DNA of 64,000 bases, taken from an uncultured Sphingobacteriales bacterium (GTDB lineage Bacteria; Bacteroidota; Bacteroidia; Chitinophagales; Chitinophagaceae). The stretch is taken from NCBI GenBank assembly GCA_937991535.1, contig CALKHN010000109.1, positions 1-64,000 on the forward strand. Direction: 5' to 3'. Numbering within the stretch: position 1 is the first letter of the stretch; every line of letters starts with the position of its first letter. The notes beneath the pieces were generated by a model, which was not told the origin of the DNA, made no database searches, and was given only the letters and a program-made list of their open reading frames with translations. Shown one piece after another: positions 53,407 to 62,295 of the stretch. Both the position numbers and the translations under genes were made by a program.

Positions 53407-53811
53407 TTGAAAAAAACATTGCTTATACCCGCTTTACTATTTTTCTGCAGCACTGTTTTTGCACAAAAAATAGACAGCATCTATTTTAATTTGTATACAG
53501 ACAGTCTGAAAAAAGGAACATACAATTACATTAATGTGATTGGAAAACTTTCCAATGGCAGGTTCCGGCCGATGGACAGCACCCAGCTCATTTTTACTTC
53601 CTCCTACGGCAAATTTTATGGCAACAGCTTATGGCTACCCTTTGAACCTACAGTTGAAAAGGTAGATATAACCGTAAAAGCCAGGCAAAATCCTTCGCAG
53701 ATCCTGTATCGCACTATCTATATAAAAAAGAAGGCAGACGATGAAAAATTAAAAACGGTGGATGAGATAATGGCTGAACCTCCAAAGCGGGGAAAACGGA
53801 GAAAGAATTAA
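53407..53811 (+). CDS. small secreted protein of unknown function
   Basis: A protein of 134 residues starting at TTG (53407). No in-frame ATG precedes the signal peptide KKTLLIPALLFFCSTVFAQ, so TTG is the best start. Residues 22-110 are beta-rich (INVIGKLSNGRFRPMDSTQLIFTSS) and the C-terminus is basic (PPKRGKRRKN). I do not recognise a domain. It is probably periplasmic. It converges with the pigment-type operon; the promoter at 53332-53364 supports it being a real gene. Confidence 0.75.
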   Translation: MKKTLLIPALLFFCSTVFAQKIDSIYFNLYTDSLKKGTYNYINVIGKLSNGRFRPMDSTQLIFTSSYGKFYGNSLWLPFEPTVEKVDITVKARQNPSQILYRTIYIKKKADDEKLKTVDEIMAEPPKRGKRRKN

Positions 53812-53955
53812 TATGCGCCACTTTCTTTTTATATTCTTACATCACAATACCAGGTTCAATTAAGGAATTGATGCAGTTGGTGAGTGAATTGCTAAATCCC
53901 GCCAAATATCTGGAACGTTCTGGTTGAGAAAACTATTAATGGGTTGAACTGCTCC

Positions 53956-54330
53956 TTAGTTCATTATTACAAAAACACCCTTTAATTTAAGACAAACCCT
54001 TTCTTCACAATCCAGGGAAGCAACAACATGCAGTTCATCACTTTCCTTTTCGCTGAACTGAACAGTTGCCTGAACCGGCCTGGCTTCTACCGGGTTGATG
54101 ACAGAAAGAAATTTAATATAATCAGACTGCTTCAGCATCAAATTTTTTCCGGAAACAGTTTCCAGTATTTCTTTTATCATTTGCACCATACACACGCCCG
54201 GCACTACCGGCTGCCCGGGAAAATGTCCTTCAAATATCCGGTGTGCCCGGTTCAGTTCCAGTGATGCCTGAACAGCCTCATTATCCGCTGTTAAGGAAGT
54301 AATAGTATAAAAATCATTTTTCAGTATCAT
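53956..54330 (-). CDS. FabZ-like 3-hydroxyacyl-ACP dehydratase
   Basis: A hot-dog protein of 124 residues. AHRIFEGHFPGQPVVPGVCMVQMIKEIL holds the active-site His and the conserved HFPGxPVxPG motif of FabA/FabZ dehydratases; the acidic partner of FabZ is replaced by the Val-Cys-Met-Val-Gln-Met segment, so the active site is not textbook. It overlaps the end of the lipoprotein gene by 17 bp. In this type II locus it would dehydrate hydroxyacyl-ACP intermediates of a polyene chain. Confidence 0.85.
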   Translation of the reverse strand: MILKNDFYTITSLTADNEAVQASLELNRAHRIFEGHFPGQPVVPGVCMVQMIKEILETVSGKNLMLKQSDYIKFLSVINPVEARPVQATVQFSEKESDELHVVASLDCEERVCLKLKGVFVIMN

Positions 54331-54940
54331 CCTGTAAACGCTTTAACCCAATATCAAAATTAAAATTGTAGTGTTTTATACCAATGGTATCCGGCATACC
54401 ATCGCTGCCTGCATGCATGGTGGCTTCCACTACTCTTTTTCTCCTGCTTCCTCTTTCCATACGCACCAGGTTTGTGCAGCCACTGTCGGTAATATAATAA
54501 TAAAAATCCTTACCATCCTGAAATACATTGTAGTAATGCTCATTGCTTCTTAGTGTATAAGAAGCCGGTGTATTAAGGTGTTGCATTAACACCAGTTCAA
54601 AATCTTTACGAAGGGTTCTGATCACCGGTTTTTTGTCCATCTGGCTGAAGATATAATGCACCTTAAATTCGTTTTTATAAAACTCAAAATCGAAGAATTT
54701 AAAGCCGGCTTCACTGGAAAAAACCATTCTTATACTGCTGTCGGGCATGGTTTTAATGAGGAGTAAACCACTCAGGTGTTTACCGGTTACATTTACCTGC
54801 GTATTGTATAAAGCCCGTGTAAAAAGCGGTTTGAACACTTCAACACAAAGCGCATCTGCTTCGGTACGCTGTAATTTTTTGTAGGAAGAAGAACAGGCGG
54901 CACAAACGAGCCAGCAACTAACGTATAGCAAACAACGCAT
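54314..54940 (-). CDS. lipoprotein of the flexirubin-type locus
   Basis: A protein of 208 residues from the ATG at 54940, with signal MRCLLYVSCWLVCAACSSS and lipobox CAAC (Cys16). An earlier ATG at 55045 lies inside the LolA-like gene and is rejected. The rest is beta-rich (VNVTGKHLSGLLLIKTMPDSSIRMVFSSEAG) and has no domain I can name. Small outer-membrane-type lipoproteins like this often pair with LolA-like carriers in aryl-polyene and flexirubin loci. It overlaps LolA by 23 bp. Confidence 0.8.
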   Translation of the reverse strand: MRCLLYVSCWLVCAACSSSYKKLQRTEADALCVEVFKPLFTRALYNTQVNVTGKHLSGLLLIKTMPDSSIRMVFSSEAGFKFFDFEFYKNEFKVHYIFSQMDKKPVIRTLRKDFELVLMQHLNTPASYTLRSNEHYYNVFQDGKDFYYYITDSGCTNLVRMERGSRRKRVVEATMHAGSDGMPDTIGIKHYNFNFDIGLKRLQDDTEK

Positions 54941-55553
54941 CGGCAAGCGGTATGTTAAACTGACGGTTAACAAAATGAATGGAGGTGTTATCGCCCGATG
55001 GCTCATGCATTTCAATACGGGATACAGCATAATCCTTCTTTTCAATAATCATATTGATGTTACTGAATAAAGTTTTCAGATTTTTATTAACCGGCGAAAG
55101 CTCCGCTATAAAAGTAGTTTTACCCTCAAATAGCCTCACTTTAAAATCATTGCTTTGTAAGGCCTTTCCATTTACACAATCAATCATTATTGTATTGATC
55201 TGCTGAAACAGCTTATTGGATTTGGTGGATATTTTATTTTCTTTCTGACTGTCTCTAATATATACATTGCTTCCATTAATGATCATCAGGTACTGAAAGG
55301 GCTGCGTGTATTCCATACGTACGGCATTTTCCCTTTTGAACCAGAATTTCCCTTTTGATACAATTTTTTCCGCCAGCAGGCTCAGGTTCTTTTCCTGCAC
55401 AAAATCGCTTTTAATGGTATTCGTTTTTTGTGATGCAGCGGCAAATTGTGTTTGAAATGAAGAAACATCCGCCAGCAGGGCATACCCCGGACGTTGCGCT
55501 TTTGCAGCTATTGCAGTTATCCAAAGCATCCCAATGAAAACAAGTTTACGCAT
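54918..55553 (-). CDS. LolA-like periplasmic lipoprotein carrier
   Basis: A protein of 211 residues with a signal peptide ending AIAAKAQ. FVQEKNLSLLAEKIVSKGKFWFKRENAVRMEYTQPFQYLMIINGSNVYI is the LolA-type core, and the fold is an open beta barrel. Aryl-polyene and flexirubin clusters commonly carry a dedicated LolA homologue, thought to move the lipid-like pigment or a lipoprotein through the periplasm. It overlaps the deacetylase gene by 8 bp. Confidence 0.87.
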   Translation of the reverse strand: MRKLVFIGMLWITAIAAKAQRPGYALLADVSSFQTQFAAASQKTNTIKSDFVQEKNLSLLAEKIVSKGKFWFKRENAVRMEYTQPFQYLMIINGSNVYIRDSQKENKISTKSNKLFQQINTIMIDCVNGKALQSNDFKVRLFEGKTTFIAELSPVNKNLKTLFSNINMIIEKKDYAVSRIEMHEPSGDNTSIHFVNRQFNIPLADALFAIR

Positions 55554-56319
55554 AGGGCTCCAAATTAAGCAATTTGTCTAACCGTACAATTTCATAGCCG
55601 CTTTGCCGTACCGCCTGCAGAAACGCGGAAAGCATATCTGCCGTGGCTTTGCTGGTATCGTGAAACAATACAATGGCTCCCGGTTTTAACGATCCGGTAA
55701 CTTTTGTCAATAATTTTTGTGCATCTTTTGCTACCGTGTCCATTGATCGGACACTCCATCCTATGGGAATAAAATTATTTTTTTCGATGGCTTTTTTTAG
55801 ATTGGGATTGGTAACGCCATAAGGCGGCCGGAACAAGCGAGGCTTAACGCCCGTAACCTTTTGCATGGCTTCACTCATCATCTGCAGATCCAGGTTCATT
55901 TTTTGCGCTGAAAAAAGATCAAACCACAGGTCATGCGAATAACTGTGATTGCCGATAAGATGTCCTTCATCATACACCTGTTTTAACAGCACCTCGTTTT
56001 CCTTGATTCGTTTACCAATACAAAAAAAAGCAGCTTCCACCTGGTGCACTTTTAATATCTGTAAAATTTGTGGTGTATACAAAGGAGCCGGACCATCATC
56101 AAAACTAATGGCAATTTGTTTGTGCGTTGTATTGGCTGCAGAAATCGTTTGCAGGTAAAAATTAGACCTTACATTATAACTGCCGTAAAAAAGAAAAGAT
56201 AGGTAAGCGAGCAGCAATATTACAAAAGCATATACGGGAATGCCGTAGAAGAAATGATAGCCGATCATTCCGGTCAGCAGCGTAATAAAAACAATATTAA
56301 TGGTATTAAAGTTCAGCAT
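55546..56319 (-). CDS. polysaccharide deacetylase family protein
   Basis: A protein of 257 residues with two N-terminal transmembrane segments. The NodB motifs are clear: ISFDDGPAPLYTPQIL (motif 1, Asp pair), GHLIGNHSYSHDLWFDL (motif 2, His pair), FRPPYGVTN (motif 3), and IVLFHDTSK (motif 5, His). The natural substrate in a pigment locus is unknown; it overlaps the chain-length-factor-like gene by 7 bp and the LolA gene by 8 bp. Confidence 0.9.
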   Translation of the reverse strand: MLNFNTINIVFITLLTGMIGYHFFYGIPVYAFVILLLAYLSFLFYGSYNVRSNFYLQTISAANTTHKQIAISFDDGPAPLYTPQILQILKVHQVEAAFFCIGKRIKENEVLLKQVYDEGHLIGNHSYSHDLWFDLFSAQKMNLDLQMMSEAMQKVTGVKPRLFRPPYGVTNPNLKKAIEKNNFIPIGWSVRSMDTVAKDAQKLLTKVTGSLKPGAIVLFHDTSKATADMLSAFLQAVRQSGYEIVRLDKLLNLEPYA

Positions 56320-57362
56320 GCAGACAGCAGGTATAAAGCGTGATGAGTATTTTGATAGTGATTGTAAATCAATATACGCCGGGGGTGTTTATTATTACTG
56401 TTAACCAAAGTACACGAAGGAACCACTCCTGCTTTTATAATATTGGCGGCCAGCCATAATGCAAAGGAAGTTGCCGTAGGATATTCGCCACACAAATGCT
56501 TGAACACGGCATTGGCTTTGCCTTTGAAGGTTGTTTGCGCCAGTTGTTCATATATCGCATCTTCATGTACATTGCCGTTTTGACCGGTTATTACAAGGTC
56601 AACATCATCCATACCAATAGCATGGTCCGATAAAAAGGATTGAATATTTTTTTCGATATCTGTAATATCCCGGGGTTTATAAAAAGTATATAACCCGTTA
56701 AGCTGCGCATAATCTTTCCCCGAATGTTTTGCGGCCACTAAAAAAAAGGCCGCTCCCTCACCTGCAATTGTTCCTTTTGCAGCCCCATCGTACAAAGTTT
56801 TACTGGAAGAAATATCTTTCTTATACAATCCAAACCTGCTGAGGAGCGCAAAACTGGTGTCGGTGAGTTCATCTATCCCGCCCACCAGAACAGTTGACGC
56901 ATGCTGCTCCTGTAGCAAAGTAACTGCGTCCAGTAATGCGCTTTCAAATGAAAATCCCCGGTGCACAAAAGTATTGTTATAACTATGACATTTAAGCAGC
57001 AACGCGATTTGCGCCCCCACGGTATTATGGGTTGATTGAATAAAAGCGGTAGGGGTAAGCAATTCTTCCCCGTTCTCTATCATTTTCGAAAGAAACACTT
57101 CCGTGTCTGCCAGGCAGCCATAGGCCGTTCCGGTTATAATAGCGCCGGGCATTTCCGTTGCAGACGTTTTTAAACAGTCCAATGCGGCAGCAACGCCCAT
57201 TTTTATAATGCGGCTCATTCGTCTTATCATTTTAGGATCAATGAGCTGACTATAATCAGGTTCTATACAACTCAGCCTGTTTCCGGCATATGAAGCAGGT
57301 TCAGTTAACAAAGCACCGAAAGAAGGTTGGGGTGATATGCCTGCCGCAGCCTGTATAAACAT
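56313..57362 (-). CDS. beta-ketoacyl synthase-like protein lacking the catalytic cysteine (chain-length-factor type)
   Basis: A protein of 349 residues from the ATG at 57362, which overlaps the previous stop as TAATG. It follows the thiolase fold (QSTHNTVGAQIALLLKC, GAAFFLVAAKH) but the cysteine elbow reads HRGFSFESALLD, with no Cys, and HGTGT-type motif is absent. Such proteins partner an active KS as chain-length factor. Translational coupling with the KS at 57362-58561 fits a heterodimer. A start farther upstream overlaps the KS and is rejected. Confidence 0.88.
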   Translation of the reverse strand: MFIQAAAGISPQPSFGALLTEPASYAGNRLSCIEPDYSQLIDPKMIRRMSRIIKMGVAAALDCLKTSATEMPGAIITGTAYGCLADTEVFLSKMIENGEELLTPTAFIQSTHNTVGAQIALLLKCHSYNNTFVHRGFSFESALLDAVTLLQEQHASTVLVGGIDELTDTSFALLSRFGLYKKDISSSKTLYDGAAKGTIAGEGAAFFLVAAKHSGKDYAQLNGLYTFYKPRDITDIEKNIQSFLSDHAIGMDDVDLVITGQNGNVHEDAIYEQLAQTTFKGKANAVFKHLCGEYPTATSFALWLAANIIKAGVVPSCTLVNSNNKHPRRILIYNHYQNTHHALYLLSAC

Positions 57363-58561
57363 TATGCTTTTGAAAATATAAGGGATGAACAATTACCCCC
57401 AAAACCAAAGGAATTAGAAAGTATGTTGCGAATAGAAACTCCCTTTTTAAAATGCGTTTCCGGAATAAAAGGAAATGCTTTCATAGGTGTTTCCAGGCGC
57501 AGGTTGGGATAGATCAGCCCGTGTTGAATGGCCAGCGTTGAAAATACAGCTTCAATTCCACCACTGGCGCCCAGTGTATGTCCTGTGAAGGATTTGGTAG
57601 AACTCATGGGGGGATAGTGCCCTTCAAACAACATTTTAATGGCTGTACCCTCCGCTATATCATTGTTCTGTGTGCCGGTGCCATGCAGGTTGATGTAATC
57701 AATTTGCGCGGACTGCAACCCGCTTTGTTGTAACGCGCCTTTCATGGCCAAATATGAACCAGTACCATCCGGGGAGGATGCCGTTTGATGGTATGCGTCA
57801 TTGGCGTTGCAATACCCGCTTAGTGTACAAACAGGAGCATTTTTTAAGGAAGCTGCTACCTTCTCTGAAACAAGCACGATATAGCCGGCGCCTTCTCCGA
57901 GGTTCAATCCTCTCCTGTTCTCATCAAAAGGCTGGCAATACTGCTGATCCACGATCATTAAAGTATTGAACCCGTTGAGGGTAAATTTGGTTAATGCGTC
58001 AGTTCCGCCTGCAATTACCACATCAAGCATATTTTGCCGGATTAATCTGGCCCCAAAAAATATAGCGTTGGCAGATGAGGAACAGGCGGTGCTGATCGTG
58101 GATATATAATTTTTTATACCCAGTTGGTCTGCCACCAGTTCGGTAGCTGCACCGCATTCATGATGAATAATATTACGTAAACTGCCTCTGTGCGCATCAT
58201 TTAAAAATTCAACAAAGAAATCTTCTGTCTTATCCATGCCGCCCACAGTATTGGCAGAAATGAAACCCGTGCGCAGTTCACTAAAGTTTTCTATAGCAGC
58301 GTACCCAAGCGCTTCTTTGGCAGCGATAGCCGAAAGCAGCGCTGTGCGGCTTATGTGTGCAGGCATGCAGGCCAACGCTGCCAGTTCAGCGTTACTCATC
58401 TTTACCTCTGCCACGGGCAGCTTATGATGGTGCACCGAATGAAGATGCACCATTTCACCCATTCCGGGTATTTCATTTTCAAGTGCAGACAGGTTTTCGG
58501 CTATATTTTTGCCGATAGCCGAAATCACACCAGCGCCTGCGATGAAAACGGGGGTACTCAT
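57362..58561 (-). CDS. beta-ketoacyl-ACP synthase, FabF type
   Basis: A protein of 399 residues. Active-site Cys160 is in STISTACSSSANAIFFGARLI; the His pair is in LHGTGTQNNDIAEG and SFTGHTLGASG; NSFGFGGNCSSLIF closes the fold. It is the active condensing enzyme of the locus, probably working with the Cys-less partner encoded next, on chains carried by the ACP at 58660. Confidence 0.94.
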   Translation of the reverse strand: MSTPVFIAGAGVISAIGKNIAENLSALENEIPGMGEMVHLHSVHHHKLPVAEVKMSNAELAALACMPAHISRTALLSAIAAKEALGYAAIENFSELRTGFISANTVGGMDKTEDFFVEFLNDAHRGSLRNIIHHECGAATELVADQLGIKNYISTISTACSSSANAIFFGARLIRQNMLDVVIAGGTDALTKFTLNGFNTLMIVDQQYCQPFDENRRGLNLGEGAGYIVLVSEKVAASLKNAPVCTLSGYCNANDAYHQTASSPDGTGSYLAMKGALQQSGLQSAQIDYINLHGTGTQNNDIAEGTAIKMLFEGHYPPMSSTKSFTGHTLGASGGIEAVFSTLAIQHGLIYPNLRLETPMKAFPFIPETHFKKGVSIRNILSNSFGFGGNCSSLIFSKA

Positions 58562-58659
58562 TTATTTGAGATTTGAGATCTAAGATTTTAGATTTTGAAC
58601 AAGTGCCGGTATCCGGCAATACAAAGTATTACTGCTCAAATCAACCAGGTGTAACGCTA

Positions 58660-58923
58660 TTATACTGTTTTGGGCTGATGCTCTCTGATATACTGCGCCA
58701 TCGTTCTAACGGAACGGAATACATCCTGACCTTCTTCCGCATTGGCAAGTTTTATCTTATACTCCTGTTGTAACAATACAATCAATTCCAGGGCATCAAT
58801 TGAATCCAGCCCCAGCCCCTCCACAAAAAGCGGCTGGTCGTCACCGATATCTTCGGGTTTCAAATCTTTCAGGTTCAGTTGCGCTATGATCTGTTGCTTC
58901 AGATCAGCCATTAATTTCTCCAT
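58660..58923 (-). CDS. acyl carrier protein
   Basis: A protein of 87 residues with the phosphopantetheine site GLGLDSIDALELIVLLQ (Ser41). The ATG at 58923 overlaps the stop of the preceding gene; a second ATG at 58911 is also possible. The pantetheinyl transferase of the NRPS cluster or the cell's own enzyme would activate it. A gap of about 100 bp with GATTTGAGATTT-type filler follows before the FabF-type gene. Confidence 0.94.
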   Translation of the reverse strand: MEKLMADLKQQIIAQLNLKDLKPEDIGDDQPLFVEGLGLDSIDALELIVLLQQEYKIKLANAEEGQDVFRSVRTMAQYIREHQPKTV

Positions 58924-59548
58924 TAGCTATCTCGTAAATTTGATGAATATGATCAATATTAAATGGCAAAGCCTCTTTTCCAGGGCGATTTTCCACCAGG
59001 TACACTGCAGCTTTATATTCTTCTCCCAAACACTCTACCCATCCGCTTATACATGCATTGATCCGTTTGCGGCCGAACAAATCCTGTACATAAAACTGCA
59101 TAAAGCCCGCATCGAACCTGTCATTCACAAAAAAAGCATTTTCCCCCTTACAATGATGCCTGATGCTGATTTCACCGATCACAATATTAGGCAAAGTATA
59201 TACAAATTGGGCAGGACTGGGTATGTTTTTAACGGTTTGGAAATAATTAAGGTCGGCATCCAGACTGGAATTGGCATTGCTCAAAACAATACCTACTGTT
59301 TCGGGACTGTATTCTTCTGCAATCCGCCTTCCTTCCAGCAGCAATTCCACCGACAGAAAGCCGAGTTTACACAGATTATCCATTTTATAAAATTTGGGAT
59401 AATCCACATTAAAATATTTATATGCAGAAAGGAGGAAACCGGTTGTGTCGCTGCCTGTTTTATCGTTCAAAAGCAGCATACCGTTTTTGAATATCTCCCC
59501 GCTGCTTATGCAACAATGAGCGGTAATATATGTTTGGGTATCTGACAA
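58904..59548 (-). CDS. thiolase-fold protein resembling the N-terminal half of a ketoacyl synthase
   Basis: A protein of 214 residues. YITAHCCISSGEIFKNG and VGIVLSNANSSLDADLNYFQTV, FVYTLPNIVIGEISIRHHCKGENAFFV resemble the first half of a beta-ketoacyl synthase, but the cysteine elbow and both His motifs are missing. Short KS-like proteins like this recur in flexirubin-type loci and may be structural partners. It overlaps the ACP gene by about 20 bp, so the two are coupled. The function is not established. Confidence 0.72.
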   Translation of the reverse strand: MSDTQTYITAHCCISSGEIFKNGMLLLNDKTGSDTTGFLLSAYKYFNVDYPKFYKMDNLCKLGFLSVELLLEGRRIAEEYSPETVGIVLSNANSSLDADLNYFQTVKNIPSPAQFVYTLPNIVIGEISIRHHCKGENAFFVNDRFDAGFMQFYVQDLFGRKRINACISGWVECLGEEYKAAVYLVENRPGKEALPFNIDHIHQIYEIANGEING

Positions 59549-59692
59549 AATATGAATATTGTTTTTATTAGCTGTCAGCAGTCAGCCTTCAGGTATCGGC
59601 TATGGGCCATTGGCTATCTCACTGTTAACTATGCACACTTCACTCTCTTCTCACCTCTCTCCTTTCTCCTCTCCCCTTTCTCCTCTCGCCTC

Positions 59693-60949
59693 TCACCCTT
59701 CACCCTTCTCCTTCAAACTGTCTCTCATGGTTATTATCCGTGCCAGCTTGTGCAGTGCAGTGGCATGATCTTTTACATAAGGATTGGTAGTATCCCACAC
59801 ATAGCCTGCCAATACCGAGCATATCTGGCTTTTAATAAGCGGATCCTGGTTATCGGCAAAGAAAATAGTATCCAGTGTGCCTTCATACCATGCCATCACA
59901 TAAGAGCGAAAAGTGTTTACGCCCTGCATCATAACATCCATGTATTCTTTATCCCAGTCTACCGCTTCTCCTTTGAGTTTACGGATTACCAGTTTTGCCG
60001 CTAATTGGCTGGAAACCGTAGCCAGCGTAACGCCCGAAGAAAATACGGGATCTAAAAATTCGGTTACATTTCCGGTGAGCACAAATCCATTGCCGTAAAA
60101 CCTGTCGGTGGTGGATGACCACGATTGCAATATCCGTGGTTCAAAAAGCAGTTCTACATCCTTAAACCGTTCGCTTAAATAGGGCTCTGTGGCGATCATT
60201 GCCCGGAATTTTTCTTCGGGCGAACCTTCAAATCCGTCAAAGAACTCCGGGAATCCTACAAAACCCAAAGAAGTAATGCCATTGGCAAAAGGAATGATCC
60301 ATATCCATACTGCTTTTTGATGCACCACAATAGTAATGCGGTTCGGCTCGTCCGACATGTCCCGTTTGGTATCTACGGTATGTGAAAACAATGCTTTTCG
60401 TGCAGGCAGGTTGGAAGGTTTTTCCATATTGAACATGCGCGGTATCACCCTACCGTAACCACTGCCGTCAATAATAAAGCGGGCTTCTATATATTGTTTA
60501 TTGCCACTGGCATCTTCAATAGTAGTTACAGATTTGCCGTCATCATTAAACGCAATATGGGTCACCGAAGTTTCATATTGAACAGGCACTCCCATTTTTT
60601 CAACGGTTTTTGCCAGCGTATGGTCGAAGTCGGCGCGCTGCACCTGCCAGGTTCTTTTCCATCCCTGCGTAAACTGATCGGCAAACTGGTAATCGCATAT
60701 TTTACCATTCTTTACAAACTTTGCCCCATTTTTTTCCTGGAAGCCTCTTTCGGCCACGGCATCTAAGAACTTTGCTTCTTCCAGGGCTTCCATACACCTG
60801 GGTAAAAGGCTTTCGCCGATCACAAAACGGGGGAATTTCATTTTTTCAACAATACGTACTTTATATCCGGCCTGGTGAACAATGGAAGCGGCAACCGTAC
60901 CGGAAGGTCCGGCTCCAATAACCAGTACATCTGTTTTTTCTGTGTGCAT
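59693..60949 (-). CDS. flavin-dependent oxidoreductase of the halogenase-like family
   Basis: A protein of 418 residues. The FAD Rossmann motif is VLVIGAGPSGTVAASI, followed by GESLLPRCMEALEEAKFL. The segment VWIWIIPFANGITSLGFVGFP contains WxWxIP, a motif of flavin-dependent halogenases, though geranylgeranyl-reductase-like enzymes in flexirubin loci show similar text. TGNVTEFLDPVFSSGVTLA is also typical of this superfamily. In flexirubin-type loci such enzymes may halogenate or oxidise the aryl ring. The catalytic halogenase lysine could not be placed by eye. Confidence 0.82.
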   Translation of the reverse strand: MHTEKTDVLVIGAGPSGTVAASIVHQAGYKVRIVEKMKFPRFVIGESLLPRCMEALEEAKFLDAVAERGFQEKNGAKFVKNGKICDYQFADQFTQGWKRTWQVQRADFDHTLAKTVEKMGVPVQYETSVTHIAFNDDGKSVTTIEDASGNKQYIEARFIIDGSGYGRVIPRMFNMEKPSNLPARKALFSHTVDTKRDMSDEPNRITIVVHQKAVWIWIIPFANGITSLGFVGFPEFFDGFEGSPEEKFRAMIATEPYLSERFKDVELLFEPRILQSWSSTTDRFYGNGFVLTGNVTEFLDPVFSSGVTLATVSSQLAAKLVIRKLKGEAVDWDKEYMDVMMQGVNTFRSYVMAWYEGTLDTIFFADNQDPLIKSQICSVLAGYVWDTTNPYVKDHATALHKLARIITMRDSLKEKGEG

Positions 60950-61185
60950 ATGTTATTATATATAGATTAGAACCAAAAATCAAATCCTAAAAAGCTGTCA
61001 GCTATCGGCAATTAGCTTTCAGTTGTTTTCAACCCCATTTTCAAATTTTCATATTTTCCACATTTATCTTCTCCCTTCTTCAATGATGAGAAAAGGCTTT
61101 GCCAGCCAGCAATGCCCTCCCGCAAACCTCATGGGTTTCGCCTCTCCCAAATTTTCACACTTCCACATTTCTCACATTTTCACAT
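60950..61185. repeat. filler spacer between methyltransferase and flavoprotein genes
   Basis: On the plus strand the text contains GTCAGCTATCGG, CATTTTCAAATTTTCATATTTTCC and CACTTCCACATTTCTCACATTTTCACATTT. It shares words with 4444-4578 and 24092-24119. A central part (61080-61140) is less repetitive and not obviously coding. No terminator is visible. Confidence 0.55.
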
Positions 61186-62256
61186 TTAGGATCTCTTCCT
61201 GCATTTCAGCAAGCTATGGCTTAAACCTATTCCATCGGTTTGTTCCACAATTTCAAAGCCTGCATCGAATATACACTGTTTAAAAACCCTTGAATCGTAC
61301 ATCTGGCTGTTGCCATTGGCCAATGCGGTGAAATAAACAGATGTTTGCTGGAGGCAAAAAGCAGCAGTTTCAAATCGTTGTATGTCCCAAAATGCTTCCA
61401 GAATCAACACATAGCCATCATCACCAATTGCATTGGCGCAACGTTTTAAGATAGAAACAATTTCTGCTTCAGAAAAGCAATCTAAAAACTGGCTCATCCA
61501 TATGGCATCAAATCCTTTGGGAAAAGGCAGGCTTTCATCTAAAATGTTTGCAGGATAAAAGGATATCCTGTTCGTAAGTTCCAGTTCTTCTATCTTTTTG
61601 CGGGCCATGTTTAACTGTCCGGGCAAATCCATAATGGTAATATGTATATCCGCTGCATGCCTGGCGGAGGCAATGGCCCATTTGCCTGTATTTCCACCTA
61701 TATCCAGTATATTTTTAATACCATCTTTATACACATGTTTAATGACCGCCGGGAAAGCGGTATCTGAAAAAAAATGGTCGAAAGCGAACCAGCTTTTTTG
61801 CACATGTGCAGGCAATTGTGACAGTCCTTCGTAAATGGTAGACCAATTGCCAAATTCCTTAAGTCCTTCGGGTCTGCCATTTTCAATACTCTTATCCAGG
61901 TCAAACAATCCTTTGTAACATACATCGTGCACAAAGTCCATGTTTACTTTTGTAAGGGGGTCGTGTAAAATAAAATAACCAGTGCGGGTTAAAGTATACC
62001 TGCCGCCATTTTCCACAACCAATCCTATCCCCAGTGACGATTCCAGCAGCACCCTGATCCCATAATGAGACAATTGCACGCGGTTTTTAATTTCTTCAAT
62101 GGTCATTCCGCCCGATGCGCTTTCTTCAATAACACTTAAAATACCTGAGTCTCTCATTACTTTGGCCACCTGAAAAACCACAGGCCCAAATGCAATGAAT
62201 TGTGCCAATCCTTTCGCTCCCAAAGCTGTTTTGCTGTCCTTTTTAAAAAATTCCAT
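61186..62256 (-). CDS. SAM-dependent methyltransferase (O-methyltransferase-like)
   Basis: A protein of 356 residues. A winged-helix-like dimerisation domain (about 20-110, GGMTIEEIKNRVQLSHYGIRVLLESSLGIGLV) is followed by a Rossmann methyltransferase (NILDIGGNTGKWAIASARH, DLPGQLNMARKKIEEL, DAIWMSQFLDCFSE). The layout matches the Methyltransf_2 / small-molecule O-methyltransferase class. In a pigment locus it may methylate the aryl head group. Confidence 0.87.
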   Translation of the reverse strand: MEFFKKDSKTALGAKGLAQFIAFGPVVFQVAKVMRDSGILSVIEESASGGMTIEEIKNRVQLSHYGIRVLLESSLGIGLVVENGGRYTLTRTGYFILHDPLTKVNMDFVHDVCYKGLFDLDKSIENGRPEGLKEFGNWSTIYEGLSQLPAHVQKSWFAFDHFFSDTAFPAVIKHVYKDGIKNILDIGGNTGKWAIASARHAADIHITIMDLPGQLNMARKKIEELELTNRISFYPANILDESLPFPKGFDAIWMSQFLDCFSEAEIVSILKRCANAIGDDGYVLILEAFWDIQRFETAAFCLQQTSVYFTALANGNSQMYDSRVFKQCIFDAGFEIVEQTDGIGLSHSLLKCRKRS

Positions 62257-62295
62257 GTAATAAAGTGTACTTGGGTTATGGTTTATGGTTAAAAA

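Noticed and set aside
58742..59545. Plus-strand ORF of 267 codons
   Set aside because: It lies opposite the ACP and the KS-like gene, which have clear family motifs and coupled overlaps. The translated text is rich in Ile, Cys and His without any domain.
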